In this document: in pieces, positions 15,701-17,490 of the stretch | How positions within the stretch are numbered: the first letter of the stretch is position 1 | Layout of the letters: the number at the start of each line of letters is the position of its first letter | Source of the DNA: Marinagarivorans sp. UBA5870 | Lineage (GTDB): Bacteria; Pseudomonadota; Gammaproteobacteria; Pseudomonadales; Cellvibrionaceae | Length of the DNA stretch: 17,490 nucleotides | Direction of reading: 5' to 3' | Assembly (NCBI GenBank): GCA_002432555.1 | Contig: DJFO01000368.1 | Coordinates: 1-17,490, forward strand | The notes under the pieces: model-generated | Told to the model about the DNA's origin: nothing | What the model saw: the letters and a program-made list of their open reading frames with translations, nothing else | Databases searched by the model: none | Program-made: the position numbers and the translations under genes

Positions 15701-17490
15701 CGGTGGGATGAATCCTTCACCGATACCCATATGAACTACGACTGGGACAAGGCGGGAAACCTTCTGAACGCCTATACGGATATCGGATGGTTACCGGCGG
15801 AGGATACCGAGCCGGGTGACAGCGCGAGTCGCTACGTGGACCATCACTATATTTACGATGCCAACAATCAAGTGGAAGAAGTTTTGCGAGGCGGCTCGCG
15901 GTGGAAGTTCTTTGATTACGATGCCGCCGGCAGACGGGAATCGGCCGCCTATATCATCGAACCGGATTCCGCGGGATACGCCGACGACGATATTGACGAT
16001 ACAACTGTCATTCAACATGACTACACCTATTATCCTTCAGGGAAAATCGAGAGCGCGACCTGGATCAGCGGAGGTGAGACCTACATCGCCCGATGGGAAT
16101 ACGACAACGCGGGCAATGTGACGTCTTACGAGGTCAGAAATGATACGAAGGATACCGTGGTGGAAAAAACAGTCACCACGCACGATGCCAGCAATCGAGT
16201 CGTCAATACCGTCAGTGAAAGTATCGGCGATGACGGGAAACCAACGGGTCAGACAACGGGTTTTACCCTGGACAAATCCGGCCGCACGAAGCAATCAACT
16301 CTCGACGACGGCAAAAATAACTTTGTTTTCGACTATGAGTACTACGCCGACGGGCGCGAAAAAAAGGTCACCGCCTACGGCAAGGCGAACGGCACCAGTG
16401 ATACGCAATATAACGTCAACGACAGTATCATCGGCGTCAATAAGGGCGCGGGTGATGGGGACAACGTCGACGGGCCGGAAGTGCTGGAATTTTTCCACAA
16501 CAACGAGGGGCAAATTCTCTACCGCCGCCACGAGCAGGGGAAAAAGGACGAAGAAGAGACACTCACCGAATTTCTCTACGCCGATGGCCATCCCGTTGGT
16601 GAACGCGGAATCGATAAGGACGGCAATTTCAGTCTTGAGCTCGATACCGGTCGTTACAACCTCGTGAAAAACTTGGGCAGTGACTTTCCCGGTACCAGCA
16701 TCCGCGGCTATTCCGTGCGCGCGGGCGATACTTTGCAATCGATCGCCGCGAGCCTGTTTGGCAACCCGAGTCTGTGGTTTGTGCTGGCGGACGCCAACGG
16801 CCTCGATGCCGCGCAAGCGCTGCAAGAAGGTGCGCGTCTTTCGGTTCCCAACCATATAGAGACAGGACGACTCACGGCGGACACGCACGCGGTTTACAGC
16901 GAGGGCAAAATCGTCGGTTCGACGCTGCCGAATTTGAAAAGCCCTCCGCCGCCCAAACGCAACGGCTGCGTAACAGTGTTGGCCATTATTGCGGTAGTGG
17001 TCATCGCGGTGGTGGCAGCCATAGTGACCTTCGGCGTTGGTGGCGCAATCGTTGCGGCTGTAGGTACCGCAACCCTGGCGGCGACCCTGGGCGGTCTAGC
17101 ATTGGCGGCAGCGGCGGGGTTCGCCATAGGCTTGGCAGCCGATGCTCTGTCGCAAGTGATATTGATCGAAGCCAAACTGCAACAAGGCGGGTTCAATGTG
17201 GAAAGTTTTTGGTTATCCGGCGCCGCGGGCGCTCTGGGTGGTATCGCGGGCGGAGCCGCTAAAGGCGTGGAGTTGGCCAAGAACGCAGTACAAATGGCAG
17301 TTTGGGCCAAATACGCCATCACCGGTTTGAGGGTGGGCGCCGCGGTTTTGAAACAGATGGGAACGGATACGGATGGCGACGGGCACGGCGACTTCAAAAT
17401 TACCTCCTGGGTCGGCGTGGCGGCCGCCGCGTCCTATGGCGCGCTGCTGGGCGAAGCGGAAGCGACACGCCTTGCCAAGCTCACGGCCTT
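209..17490 (+). CDS. Giant RHS/YD-repeat protein with LysM domain, putative polymorphic toxin shell (3' end missing)
   Basis: The frame is open from the ATG at 209 to the right edge (5,760 complete codons plus two bases). I checked that the reading stays in one frame across all blocks, so no frameshift is needed. About 165 YD-type motifs (aromatic-x-Y/F-D-x-x-G/N-N/R, often followed by a TDAxGN turn) identify the RHS/YD family, which includes Rhs toxins, TcC proteins and teneurins. In solved members the strands spiral into a hollow shell that encloses a C-terminal toxin. Two non-YD beta domains interrupt the shell (about 998-1155 and 4231-4761). A LysM domain (5501-5548) and a hydrophobic segment (from 5588) follow. 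Typical Rhs proteins have about 1,400-1,700 residues and teneurins about 2,700, so this one is several times longer. There is no N-terminal signal peptide. No RHS core cleavage motif (DPxGxxGG type) was seen. The toxin role is inferred from architecture; the tip is outside the window. An adhesin or surface-structure role is the main alternative. Confidence 0.97.
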   Translation, partial: MAIVIGGHETGLLDGSLTMLDRGDRTRTTDPGADAQFFVNVASGNLTIQQRDSFMPSLGQDYELVRTYNSRPVAAYEVRLSDSPWARTYNVFIMDKTINGQKTYEVTYADGSTLLFRWDAGINAFKSIDADGAFERMVEIAQSGTEWTPFYEVTRADQSRMIFSKHGRLLQWIDTNGVKTEFSYNAQLHLSQVRDDQGHVVNYTYTNNRVTRVDHNVHGLLAEYTYDGAGKLATVKDRAGHITRYFYNNDGYLTRLELPDRQTVNGQLQTFAARVYQFEFKAPPIEWTGSGSKQLLVRITGPDGTYTTFDYTHDVGNNGTQPDPNKRPEDQWFRGGSTRVVDALGNARARSNAAEYVQWRLANGYYQTYDASREIPANPNQPVPDPAFKAQVDAIRYAHSMVYEFDADSYITAVTDQQGYKTQYTYDASNNVSSVTDGNGWGATQSDSTYFRGLRADLGYVDAAGNGKLVAALTAAEVTALKEAFTTHFGYDARGNRTQQTDAADNVTTWTYTTFNKLASTTSAVGHALTTSNVQYYQDQRVGLGLAALAENLSAADKTALLALHTTTFSYDARQNLIEQRDPGGDLTRFEYDAFGNNTRRIRFLDSANLTDPALQQITQYRYDTYGNWIGEIDAEGHRSEREYDPFGNLTRFVDAKGAETRYTYDGDNRLLSTTSGQGNITLFAYDAVGNRIAITDAAGHKITSVFDVHNNLLSTLDPAAVDAARNRQSQFTYDVVGNRTAAVDAEGRRTDYAFNSRRELVKTTSATVVGADGTTPVRYDSTLVYDGVGNRVSTTDNRGFTTDFLYSQTNLIRQQKDATGHITRYSYDANHNQIQIVAGLQLEATKRQILQFRFDEEDQLIRQVDAEGNLSAQSYDAVGNRVTFTDGNGHTTNIEFDKNNRRVRTLHPQVIDPLTGSPTRYAAETRYDGNGNTIEEIDENGHRTKYTFDRDNRLVVTEDANGTKTIFEYDSRNNRTRVMIDGDATVQQTTVAEPFNEQVSFENFESGWGQYAAGGSDAILYTGTAKAFEGKNAAQIRDDSGVASAFASAPNGASGAGYDLTRYGEVTLKFAFYAEHLIDGESFFVEYWNGSQWTVVKEYLKGPDFNNFVFLERSLTLTSSQFNFTNDAKFRFRSDSADDARSVFIDQIEVRGSGMKNRTFETITVAPPKDGSVIQRYVYNEFNELVAYTDGMGNALLNSNSVFYQDERQKLGFARNLADLTAANRQAIENLFTARSDYDRVGNLVSTTDNLGRITRHTYDALNRQIQTTDALNGITRARFDGNGNRVEWIDANNHSTQFTFDAVNRLTDTLDALNTTDRNTYDAFGNLIATTLALGTLDERTTRFEYDLNNRATRLVKPELNDERYEYDAVGNRVRVIDGRGNATDYQYDAMNRQIKIIDPLLFETRYEYDGVGNQLTTIDARGGIRRLQYDPLNRLVRLTDAEARVTTYAYDVRGNRIEMRTAAGVAGQEEVTVFEYDAENNLRKVTDAEGGITVNDFDRVYNRISVIDANGNPTRTEFDALNRQVKITDALGGVTQLVYDAVGNRLKVTDALQNATEYSFDAIDQLIQEKDARGVLTQYRYDKVDNRVSITRAAGTADAAETLFQYDRNNRLTQQTDAEGNITQYFYDANDNRVRVQDARGNSTLYTYDAKNQVIEIQDPEANLTKYTYDGNGNRTVVTDARNNASVHYYNANNEIKIRVDAEGYATRYEYDANGNLARETLHMQALTLPVNPAQEPALPLSAADQVIAYEYDLLNRLTARIDGEGFRSEFTYDAVGNRLTATQYRDLAGTDAATTHHFYDDLYREVATVTAEGYLHSMTYDAVGNRLTQTLFDERVTLPAGGAAPVPVAGDPGRTTAYVYDKVYRTTRETSALGIHTDYEYDERGNRTALIQAATTAEAQRTVLVYDLADRLIETVDALGTRTHRVLDGNGNVVTLHEAFGTADQRSTTYVYDGNNRQEQMTDALGTITRTTYDGNGNATLVEKAVGLPEARQETFEYDKNNRLSAEENGEGERTEYAYDGAGNRTALRTGLDSNDPSRNELRETLYFYDQDNRRVRERDALGVETEYQYDGADNNTVRIEALGVAGEERRHEMTYDLDNRLVARKDPLGFITTYGHDVLGKIVEVTDANGHSVINQYDVIGRLESARSEEGVVADYLYDRRDNVLSRSTYLISNTNVISDRRTTQFHYDLLDRLIREDDPESFSKIMTYDVFSNLSTEERGLYLVPSADPTHDPAKAALAQPPQSASYLYDHLDRLTNKTDGEGRQIRYTYDAHGNTLTEIDDAATSLINRRTTYAYDKADRATSANTPEGGRQLNTYNTHGELIKSEQLQSVSASGTEVWITEVFEYDDLGRVAASIDGELARTEFEYDAVGNQKLVRYGAGTAAAYTNRSDYDLNNRLRATYDGLNQRTQLEYDAVGNLVKKTDPRNNPAFYYYDGDNRQIAAVNEEKYLIINTYDSLGNAVVKQNFANAATATVTTTEIPAVAVSPRDRKSEFVFDGNGKLIETTDAGGAITSYLLDSRGYVVAETNDLSHTATYTHDSEGRVKSITTADGVRREYLYDLVGNNTRITYAVGSADEAIETFTYDHANRLVRQRKYLDLDLAGSNFIEVNFAYDRAGNKIGQTDANGSLYEWQYDLNNREVAALNPMNGSVEKTFDILGNLVRIQDPNGNLTTNYYDANNQLRFSVDGEGWVKEYSYDGNGNLETERLFMTSSIAGIPDLDEAPVPQEAGADQVVSYEYDAANRRTAYIDAEGYRTEYGVDAFGNETLIRRQVTHPQPGSGQAVVWAETNRYFNATDRLTHEVSPEGYLTHNLYDSLGNLTEKDIYADKVVIPASGAAPTGSSSSEIKYQYRYDALNRLQEEESPLHVITRYEFDGRGNQTAMVKAARTAEASRTSFRFDKANRLRETEYADGSITHLVLDANGNIKEEHKAYGTSEVRVTGFEYDKNNHVKYKTLALGHTIANGAPADLQVTSFFDRDANGNIRFQHEAWETPDQRTVEFEYDANNRATAEIRTVGMETDPATGNSLVRKERSELHYDAAGNLIYRVNAAGRPEQRVSKYEYDLDNRLMAEVVGMTGTAPDFTGGVRTEFDYDGLGNKVQTRQAVGVTGEERTSHYSYDLDSNLSKIIDPLGHETTYRYDVHGNQIEIIDANGNIRTSQFDQLGRLEYSQFGGVRSSQTYDLRGNIISSTQSFLDGTDARTETYAYDLLDQKIRVTDAEGFSSNIKYDRFGNQIEITTGLYLLTPADAAFDQTKADAAHLLNTRFDYDALNRQMRIVDGVAQNLSVREFKFDLIGNKVEEIEAAGDAARENTTRHFYDGANRLIRTENAEGGIIQLSYNHAGEKIGQRMLQKAATNPADEIWIEYSYTYDALGRLELERKNPLSTDESEKVTFKYSYDALGNRRFVYEGYDETTQNALRFSETRYDKNNRVIEEYDWEGNKTAYAYDPLGNRIQVTDAEGHTAHYYFDARGSVISILDGDQVINEFEYDSAGNRTQERVYATRYDGTVAARTPPQPVTSSADRTSTSIFNKTNRVIERREADGSIHKFGFNAVGNLLLEERFVNSGEATLAHYGYDSLNRLISHTDVDGSVTTHKYDASNNKVETRLTQKTGFAANEPNIGATRTTITLYEYDLNNRLVREIFDPRSHVDENGNPVEDPSRLNIVQEITHDEFGNAVANHDGKGAEEEFQYDLLNRLRYHTDRLGLVTEFRYDKLGNQIAVINPRQHEANFQHDNNGRVRFDLQPSVELYSIEKNGLHIERPTTERIYDAVGNEVQIKDATGAITTRYYDANKRLVAEINGDGVYRALTYNAFGDVASETLYMTLVDAARDPNQLPAAPSGDFQRTTYEYDKSGRLLKTTHPAIEYVEDSAQHSAENPVPQLTINSGSAALESRLVYDAYGNASETYDRKGNLTAGYFDVKGNLILRIDAENQVTRMAYDGQGNVVRQYVYLNPLPSSLTGSPRPSLADLLTHLEDQQAQVVTRIYDAANRLIEERSPATDIFDPKDFDLQTLKNLDAILIEEPEEVVSRYTYDGAGNQLTKTSAVGTSHESIEYSIYDAADRLVAVIDGNRGVTQFKFDGNGNRTHVIRFTNKLSSGQDIASLSASTDFEALLGVKESDQTTVSTFNAINMETTRTDLMGSDADLTQAFYYNGLNQKTWHQDFVEASEDSSQFVTKYQYDARGNIVRVDNADGSTKLSEYDAAGNVILAYTGSGGAPSQATMAEATLSADGVALSWSQPEPLGVQSYVVYSTSSEGEMVDANLSMANLGYTHSSGFLGNQSQPESSVDINTSGFAAGTSLYFRVVSQSPSGGLAWTREYSLVIPPRLTQVEVTQPAVDQLSVTVAFEGGVTAPTLHYGAGSSVSLTSIGGGSYRATIDAGSSPGSLEYSIEWEDAAGQSYSSAESTFAAQGLRASVTTDLIEETHVDNGQTTYSLAGSSQIYSEAGLRAVVVSYSGEGISATLSPEVVPNGNTQTVNYEIGGSETLEAGDYNIRIVGITDAGVLVLDEFDVTLDPSTTLDLSRNRLAVSPASNAPDAQVFINGDRVGASVTSNFATLSIDADGLAAGDTGEYSILYGSSFANNHTTELNTDDEGFVVSVNFVSAEQQRISGPLNIAYKDAGTTSTYTDLGTFAADDTDETLFLLDLADHGSNNYDYKIYYFTAAGQEVVVDLFRFDRDQTSTTFSAKSIDLAAAEYDGKIKANAAGGISSSMDPGWFVGEHAVPGTSDGGELAIDESTTDEDSRNPDGTVSGYFTVNKYNALNQRIATNEQTGNWREFDLDANGNIVRTLDYGIASYSAGEIVVDRSQSIESFRVYDAKNRLVEEYTPRVHLDANGNEVIERGSSTLYEYDAFDNKIRETVTTGWDPVSETVTVRKYDLLGNLIEELKGVDPNGGYVEANYWWYDRVGKESAHVDGLGNLTIKQNDNLGNLEFEVNGESDIKSSIYDAFNRKLTETDALDQVREFKYDHHGNEVEQKFNDIRTATYEYDGRDNRTLFLDGNDNRFEQAWNAMGQPETETGFAAKGDADSKITTSKQYDAFGNVVAETDAMGRVRQSVYGAFSQLKQAIDEGGRTTDYSYDRWGRVIGETSSEGKNITRHYDSLGRLLKIDDLVTGVATTYTYDLAGRKKTEVTSTPDNLHERNITYTYDAAGQMTRWDESFTDTHMNYDWDKAGNLLNAYTDIGWLPAEDTEPGDSASRYVDHHYIYDANNQVEEVLRGGSRWKFFDYDAAGRRESAAYIIEPDSAGYADDDIDDTTVIQHDYTYYPSGKIESATWISGGETYIARWEYDNAGNVTSYEVRNDTKDTVVEKTVTTHDASNRVVNTVSESIGDDGKPTGQTTGFTLDKSGRTKQSTLDDGKNNFVFDYEYYADGREKKVTAYGKANGTSDTQYNVNDSIIGVNKGAGDGDNVDGPEVLEFFHNNEGQILYRRHEQGKKDEEETLTEFLYADGHPVGERGIDKDGNFSLELDTGRYNLVKNLGSDFPGTSIRGYSVRAGDTLQSIAASLFGNPSLWFVLADANGLDAAQALQEGARLSVPNHIETGRLTADTHAVYSEGKIVGSTLPNLKSPPPPKRNGCVTVLAIIAVVVIAVVAAIVTFGVGGAIVAAVGTATLAATLGGLALAAAAGFAIGLAADALSQVILIEAKLQQGGFNVESFWLSGAAGALGGIAGGAAKGVELAKNAVQMAVWAKYAITGLRVGAAVLKQMGTDTDGDGHGDFKITSWVGVAAAASYGALLGEAEATRLAKLTA
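1550..1696 (+). repeat. Helical spacer repeat, copy 1
   Basis: The segment reads STYFRGLRADLGYVDAA..., then LTAAEVTALKEAF, and ends in FGYDARGN. It shares with copies 2 and 3 an aromatic-rich start, R-x-x-LG, a predicted Ala/Leu-rich helix (L-x-A-x-x-x-x-A-L) and re-entry into a YD strand. Such a spacer is not part of a standard YD repeat and probably forms a helical excursion on the shell surface. This copy is the most divergent of the three. Confidence 0.6.
1802..1936 (+). repeat. Helical spacer repeat, copy 2
   Basis: SNVQYYQDQRVGLGLAALAE followed by LSAADKTALLALHT and the strand FSYDARQN. It matches copy 3 closely in the 'YQD-x-R-x-x-LG' element and in the Leu/Ala helix with the same length to the next YD motif. 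It lies only about 250 bases after copy 1, so the two may be a local duplication. Confidence 0.7.
3200..3673 (+). other. Inserted jelly-roll-like beta-sandwich domain
   Basis: Residues about 998-1155 contain no YD motif. The stretch FENFESGWGQY (W1009) is followed by GGSD (1015-1018), then IRDDSG (from 1037), a strand pattern ending in FFVEYWNGSQW (W1089), and FIDQIEVRGSG at the end. This series (E-x-GWGxW/Y, GGSDxxxY, a 'xIRDDSG' strand, then 'FWVEYxxGxxW') is a recurring carbohydrate- or protein-binding type jelly roll seen in secreted bacterial proteins. The ligand is unknown. It sits between YD strands 'NNRTRV' and 'YVYNEFNEL', so it probably projects from a loop of the shell. Family assignment is by motif memory, not by a profile search. 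Confidence 0.7.
3803..3940 (+). repeat. Helical spacer repeat, copy 3
   Basis: NSNSVFYQDERQKLGFARNL, then LTAANRQAIENLF and the strand SDYDRVGN. The 'FYQDERQKLG' part aligns with 'YYQDQRVGLG' of copy 2, and the helix length is the same. It follows the jelly-roll insertion after one short YD-like strand (YVYNEFNEL), which hints that spacer and insertion could have moved together. Confidence 0.7.
5282..8251 (+). repeat. Higher-order YD super-repeat, copy A
   Basis: This copy runs from YYNANNE (first Y at 5282) to just before YYDANNQ at 8252 and spans 40 YD motifs. Diagnostic irregular linkers are ETLHM (from 5375), a linker leading to ADQVIAYEYD, VTLPAGGAAPVPV (from 5726), AATTAEAQRT (from 5897) and RGLYLVPSADP (around 6881). 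Each has a counterpart in copy B 2,970-3,080 bases downstream. In the segment beginning with the AATTAEAQRT linker about half of 65 residues are identical by eye. The codon-use change at 6.16 kb falls inside this copy. Confidence 0.75.
8252..11593 (+). repeat. Higher-order YD super-repeat, copy B
   Basis: Starts at YYDANNQ and contains the homologous linkers ERLFM (from 8345), ADQVVSYEYD, VVIPASGAAPTGS (from 8717), AARTAEASRT (from 8885) and TGLYLLTPADA (around 9944). It has 42 motifs instead of 40. The extra pair (FQHDNNGR and RIYDAVGN) lies at about 11420-11551, which makes this copy 3,342 bases long. Confidence 0.75.
11594..12520 (+). repeat. Higher-order YD super-repeat, partial copy C
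   Basis: Starts at YYDANKR and soon has ETLYM (from 11687), the counterpart of ETLHM and ERLFM. Around 12.06 kb the linker YLNPLPSSLTGSPRPS stands where copies A and B have the Pro/Ala-rich VxxPAxGAAP linker. After motif FKFDGNGN (about 12470) the similarity fades, shortly before the motif phase slips and the beta-rich insertion begins. More diverged than A and B, so the right boundary is approximate. Confidence 0.55.
12899..13210 (+). other. Fibronectin type III-like domain
   Basis: Residues about 4231-4334. The pattern is that of an FN3 fold: ATLSADGVALSWSQPEP with W4245 in strand B, SYVVYST (Y4256) in strand C, and SLYFRVVSQSPSGG (Y4310) in strand F, followed by a last strand ending in IPPRL. 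FN3 modules are common spacers or binding modules in secreted bacterial enzymes and adhesins. It opens the large beta-rich insertion in the YD shell right after the motif SEYDAAGN. No catalytic residues are expected. Confidence 0.65.
13211..14491 (+). other. Beta-rich, Ig-like insertion of unrecognised family
   Basis: Residues about 4335-4761, no YD motif. The composition (Ser, Thr, Gly, Val, Asp-rich; very few Cys and Trp) and alternating hydrophobic pattern suggest several Ig-like beta-sandwich modules in series. Possible module borders are near IEWEDAAGQ, VVSYSGEGISATL, YNIRIVGITDAGVLVLDEF and YDYKIYYFTAAGQEV, each ending with a strand pair typical of Ig folds. An acidic linker (ESTTDEDSRNPDG) leads back into YD repeats. 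I do not recognise a named family. With the FN3 domain it forms a ~530-residue excursion that may be a surface-exposed binding arm. Confidence 0.55.
14492..16681 (+). repeat. YD-repeat block 3
   Basis: Residues about 4762-5491 hold about 23 YD-type motifs (RVYDAKNR, YEYDAFDN, RKYDLLGN, SIYDAFNR, YEYDGRDN, YSYDRWGR, RHYDSLGR, YTYDLAGR, YIYDANNQ, FDYDAAGR, WEYDNAGN). Here GR endings are frequent and the strict GN/NR alternation is lost. Motifs decay towards the end (FTLDKSGR, YEYYADGR). The block ends with EFLYADGHPVGERG and YNLVKN, a transition seen before LysM in related proteins. The usual RHS-associated core (a YYDPxxGRF / DPxGxxGG element with autoprotease Asp) is not present. Confidence 0.88.
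16709..16852 (+). other. LysM domain
   Basis: Residues 5501-5548: YSVRAGDTLQSIAASLFGNP followed by a segment with WFVLADANGL and ending in GARLSVPN. The first strand (Y-x-V-R-x-GDTL), the first helix (SIA-x-x-x-FG), the second helix with 'LADANGL' and the last strand 'L-x-VPN' are all in place at normal length (about 48 residues). LysM binds N-acetylglucosamine polymers such as peptidoglycan or chitin. In this protein it separates the YD shell from the hydrophobic segment, so it may position the shell on the cell wall of the producer or target. Confidence 0.9.
16940..17170 (+). other. Pro-rich linker, Cys and long hydrophobic segment (probable membrane region)
   Basis: SPPPPKRNGC (5578-5587) is followed without a charged residue by VTVLAIIAVVVIAVVAAIVT and then Gly/Ala-rich hydrophobic sequence to about residue 5655; the first charge is D5645. 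The length suits two membrane passages or a helical hairpin. Large LysM-RHS proteins of Gram-negative bacteria carry the same order (P-rich, GC, hydrophobic, then a GGFN-like turn; here QGGFNVESFW). In polymorphic toxins this type of segment precedes the toxin and is thought to help its translocation. A role in membrane anchoring is the alternative. Confidence 0.8.
17171..17490 (+). other. Incomplete pre-toxin tail with calcium-loop-like Asp motif
   Basis: Residues about 5655-5760, cut by the window edge. After QGGFNVESFW comes a Gly/Ala-rich part (SGAAGALGGIAGGAAKG), an amphipathic helix-like stretch and DTDGDGHGDF with Asp at 5720, 5722, 5724 and 5728. The DxDxDG spacing matches EF-hand-like, dockerin or thrombospondin type 3 calcium loops. 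The alanine-rich sequence continues to the edge. No nuclease, deaminase, ADP-ribosyltransferase or peptidase motif is visible yet, so the nature of the tip is unknown. Confidence 0.6.

Noticed and set aside
707..16681. Regular spacing of about 63 bases, which could suggest a CRISPR or satellite array
   Set aside because: The DNA units are too degenerate and the period is set by codons. Conservation is at the protein level (YD motifs), not in identical DNA repeats with unique spacers.

Overview
The window is almost entirely one gene. A single frame on the + strand opens at an ATG at 209 and stays free of stop codons to the right edge at 17490. It encodes at least 5,760 residues (roughly 630 kDa) of a giant RHS/YD-repeat protein whose C-terminus lies outside the window. 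I found no RNA gene, insertion sequence, CRISPR array or second credible protein gene. The 208 bases upstream hold a good ribosome binding site, a short direct repeat at the extreme left edge and no recognisable promoter.

Layout of the protein: (1) an N-terminal capping region without a signal peptide, residues 1-166; (2) a first YD-repeat block, about 167-993; (3) an inserted jelly-roll-like beta-sandwich with a GWGxY...GGSD signature, about 998-1155; (4) a very long second YD block, about 1156-4230, with about 117 YD motifs; (5) an inserted beta-rich region of about 530 residues that starts with a fibronectin type III-like domain, about 4231-4761; (6) a third YD block, about 4762-5491; (7) a LysM domain, 5501-5548; (8) a Pro-rich linker, a Cys and a long hydrophobic, Gly/Ala-rich stretch, about 5578-5655; (9) an incomplete tail with a calcium-loop-like Asp motif (5720-5728). 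I counted about 165 YD-type motifs by eye.

The order N-terminal cap, YD shell, LysM, Pro-Cys-hydrophobic segment, variable tail is known from large LysM-containing RHS proteins of Gram-negative bacteria. In related polymorphic toxins the toxin tip follows such a segment. Here any toxin domain and any immunity gene would lie to the right of the window, so toxin function is inferred, not seen.

The internal structure of the YD shell is the most interesting part. Motifs ending in GN and motifs ending in NR/DR alternate almost without a phase error for over 100 repeats. On top of this sits a higher-order repeat of about 3 kb (40 motifs), visible in two full copies and a partial third. Codon use also changes inside the gene: 1,968 consecutive codons (257-6160) contain no TTA, CTA or TCA, after which these codons recur every few hundred bases. 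This suggests a mosaic or unevenly homogenised gene.

Organism: a Gram-negative bacterium of moderate to high GC is likely, most plausibly a gammaproteobacterium, judging only from the protein family and base composition. I cannot name a genus.
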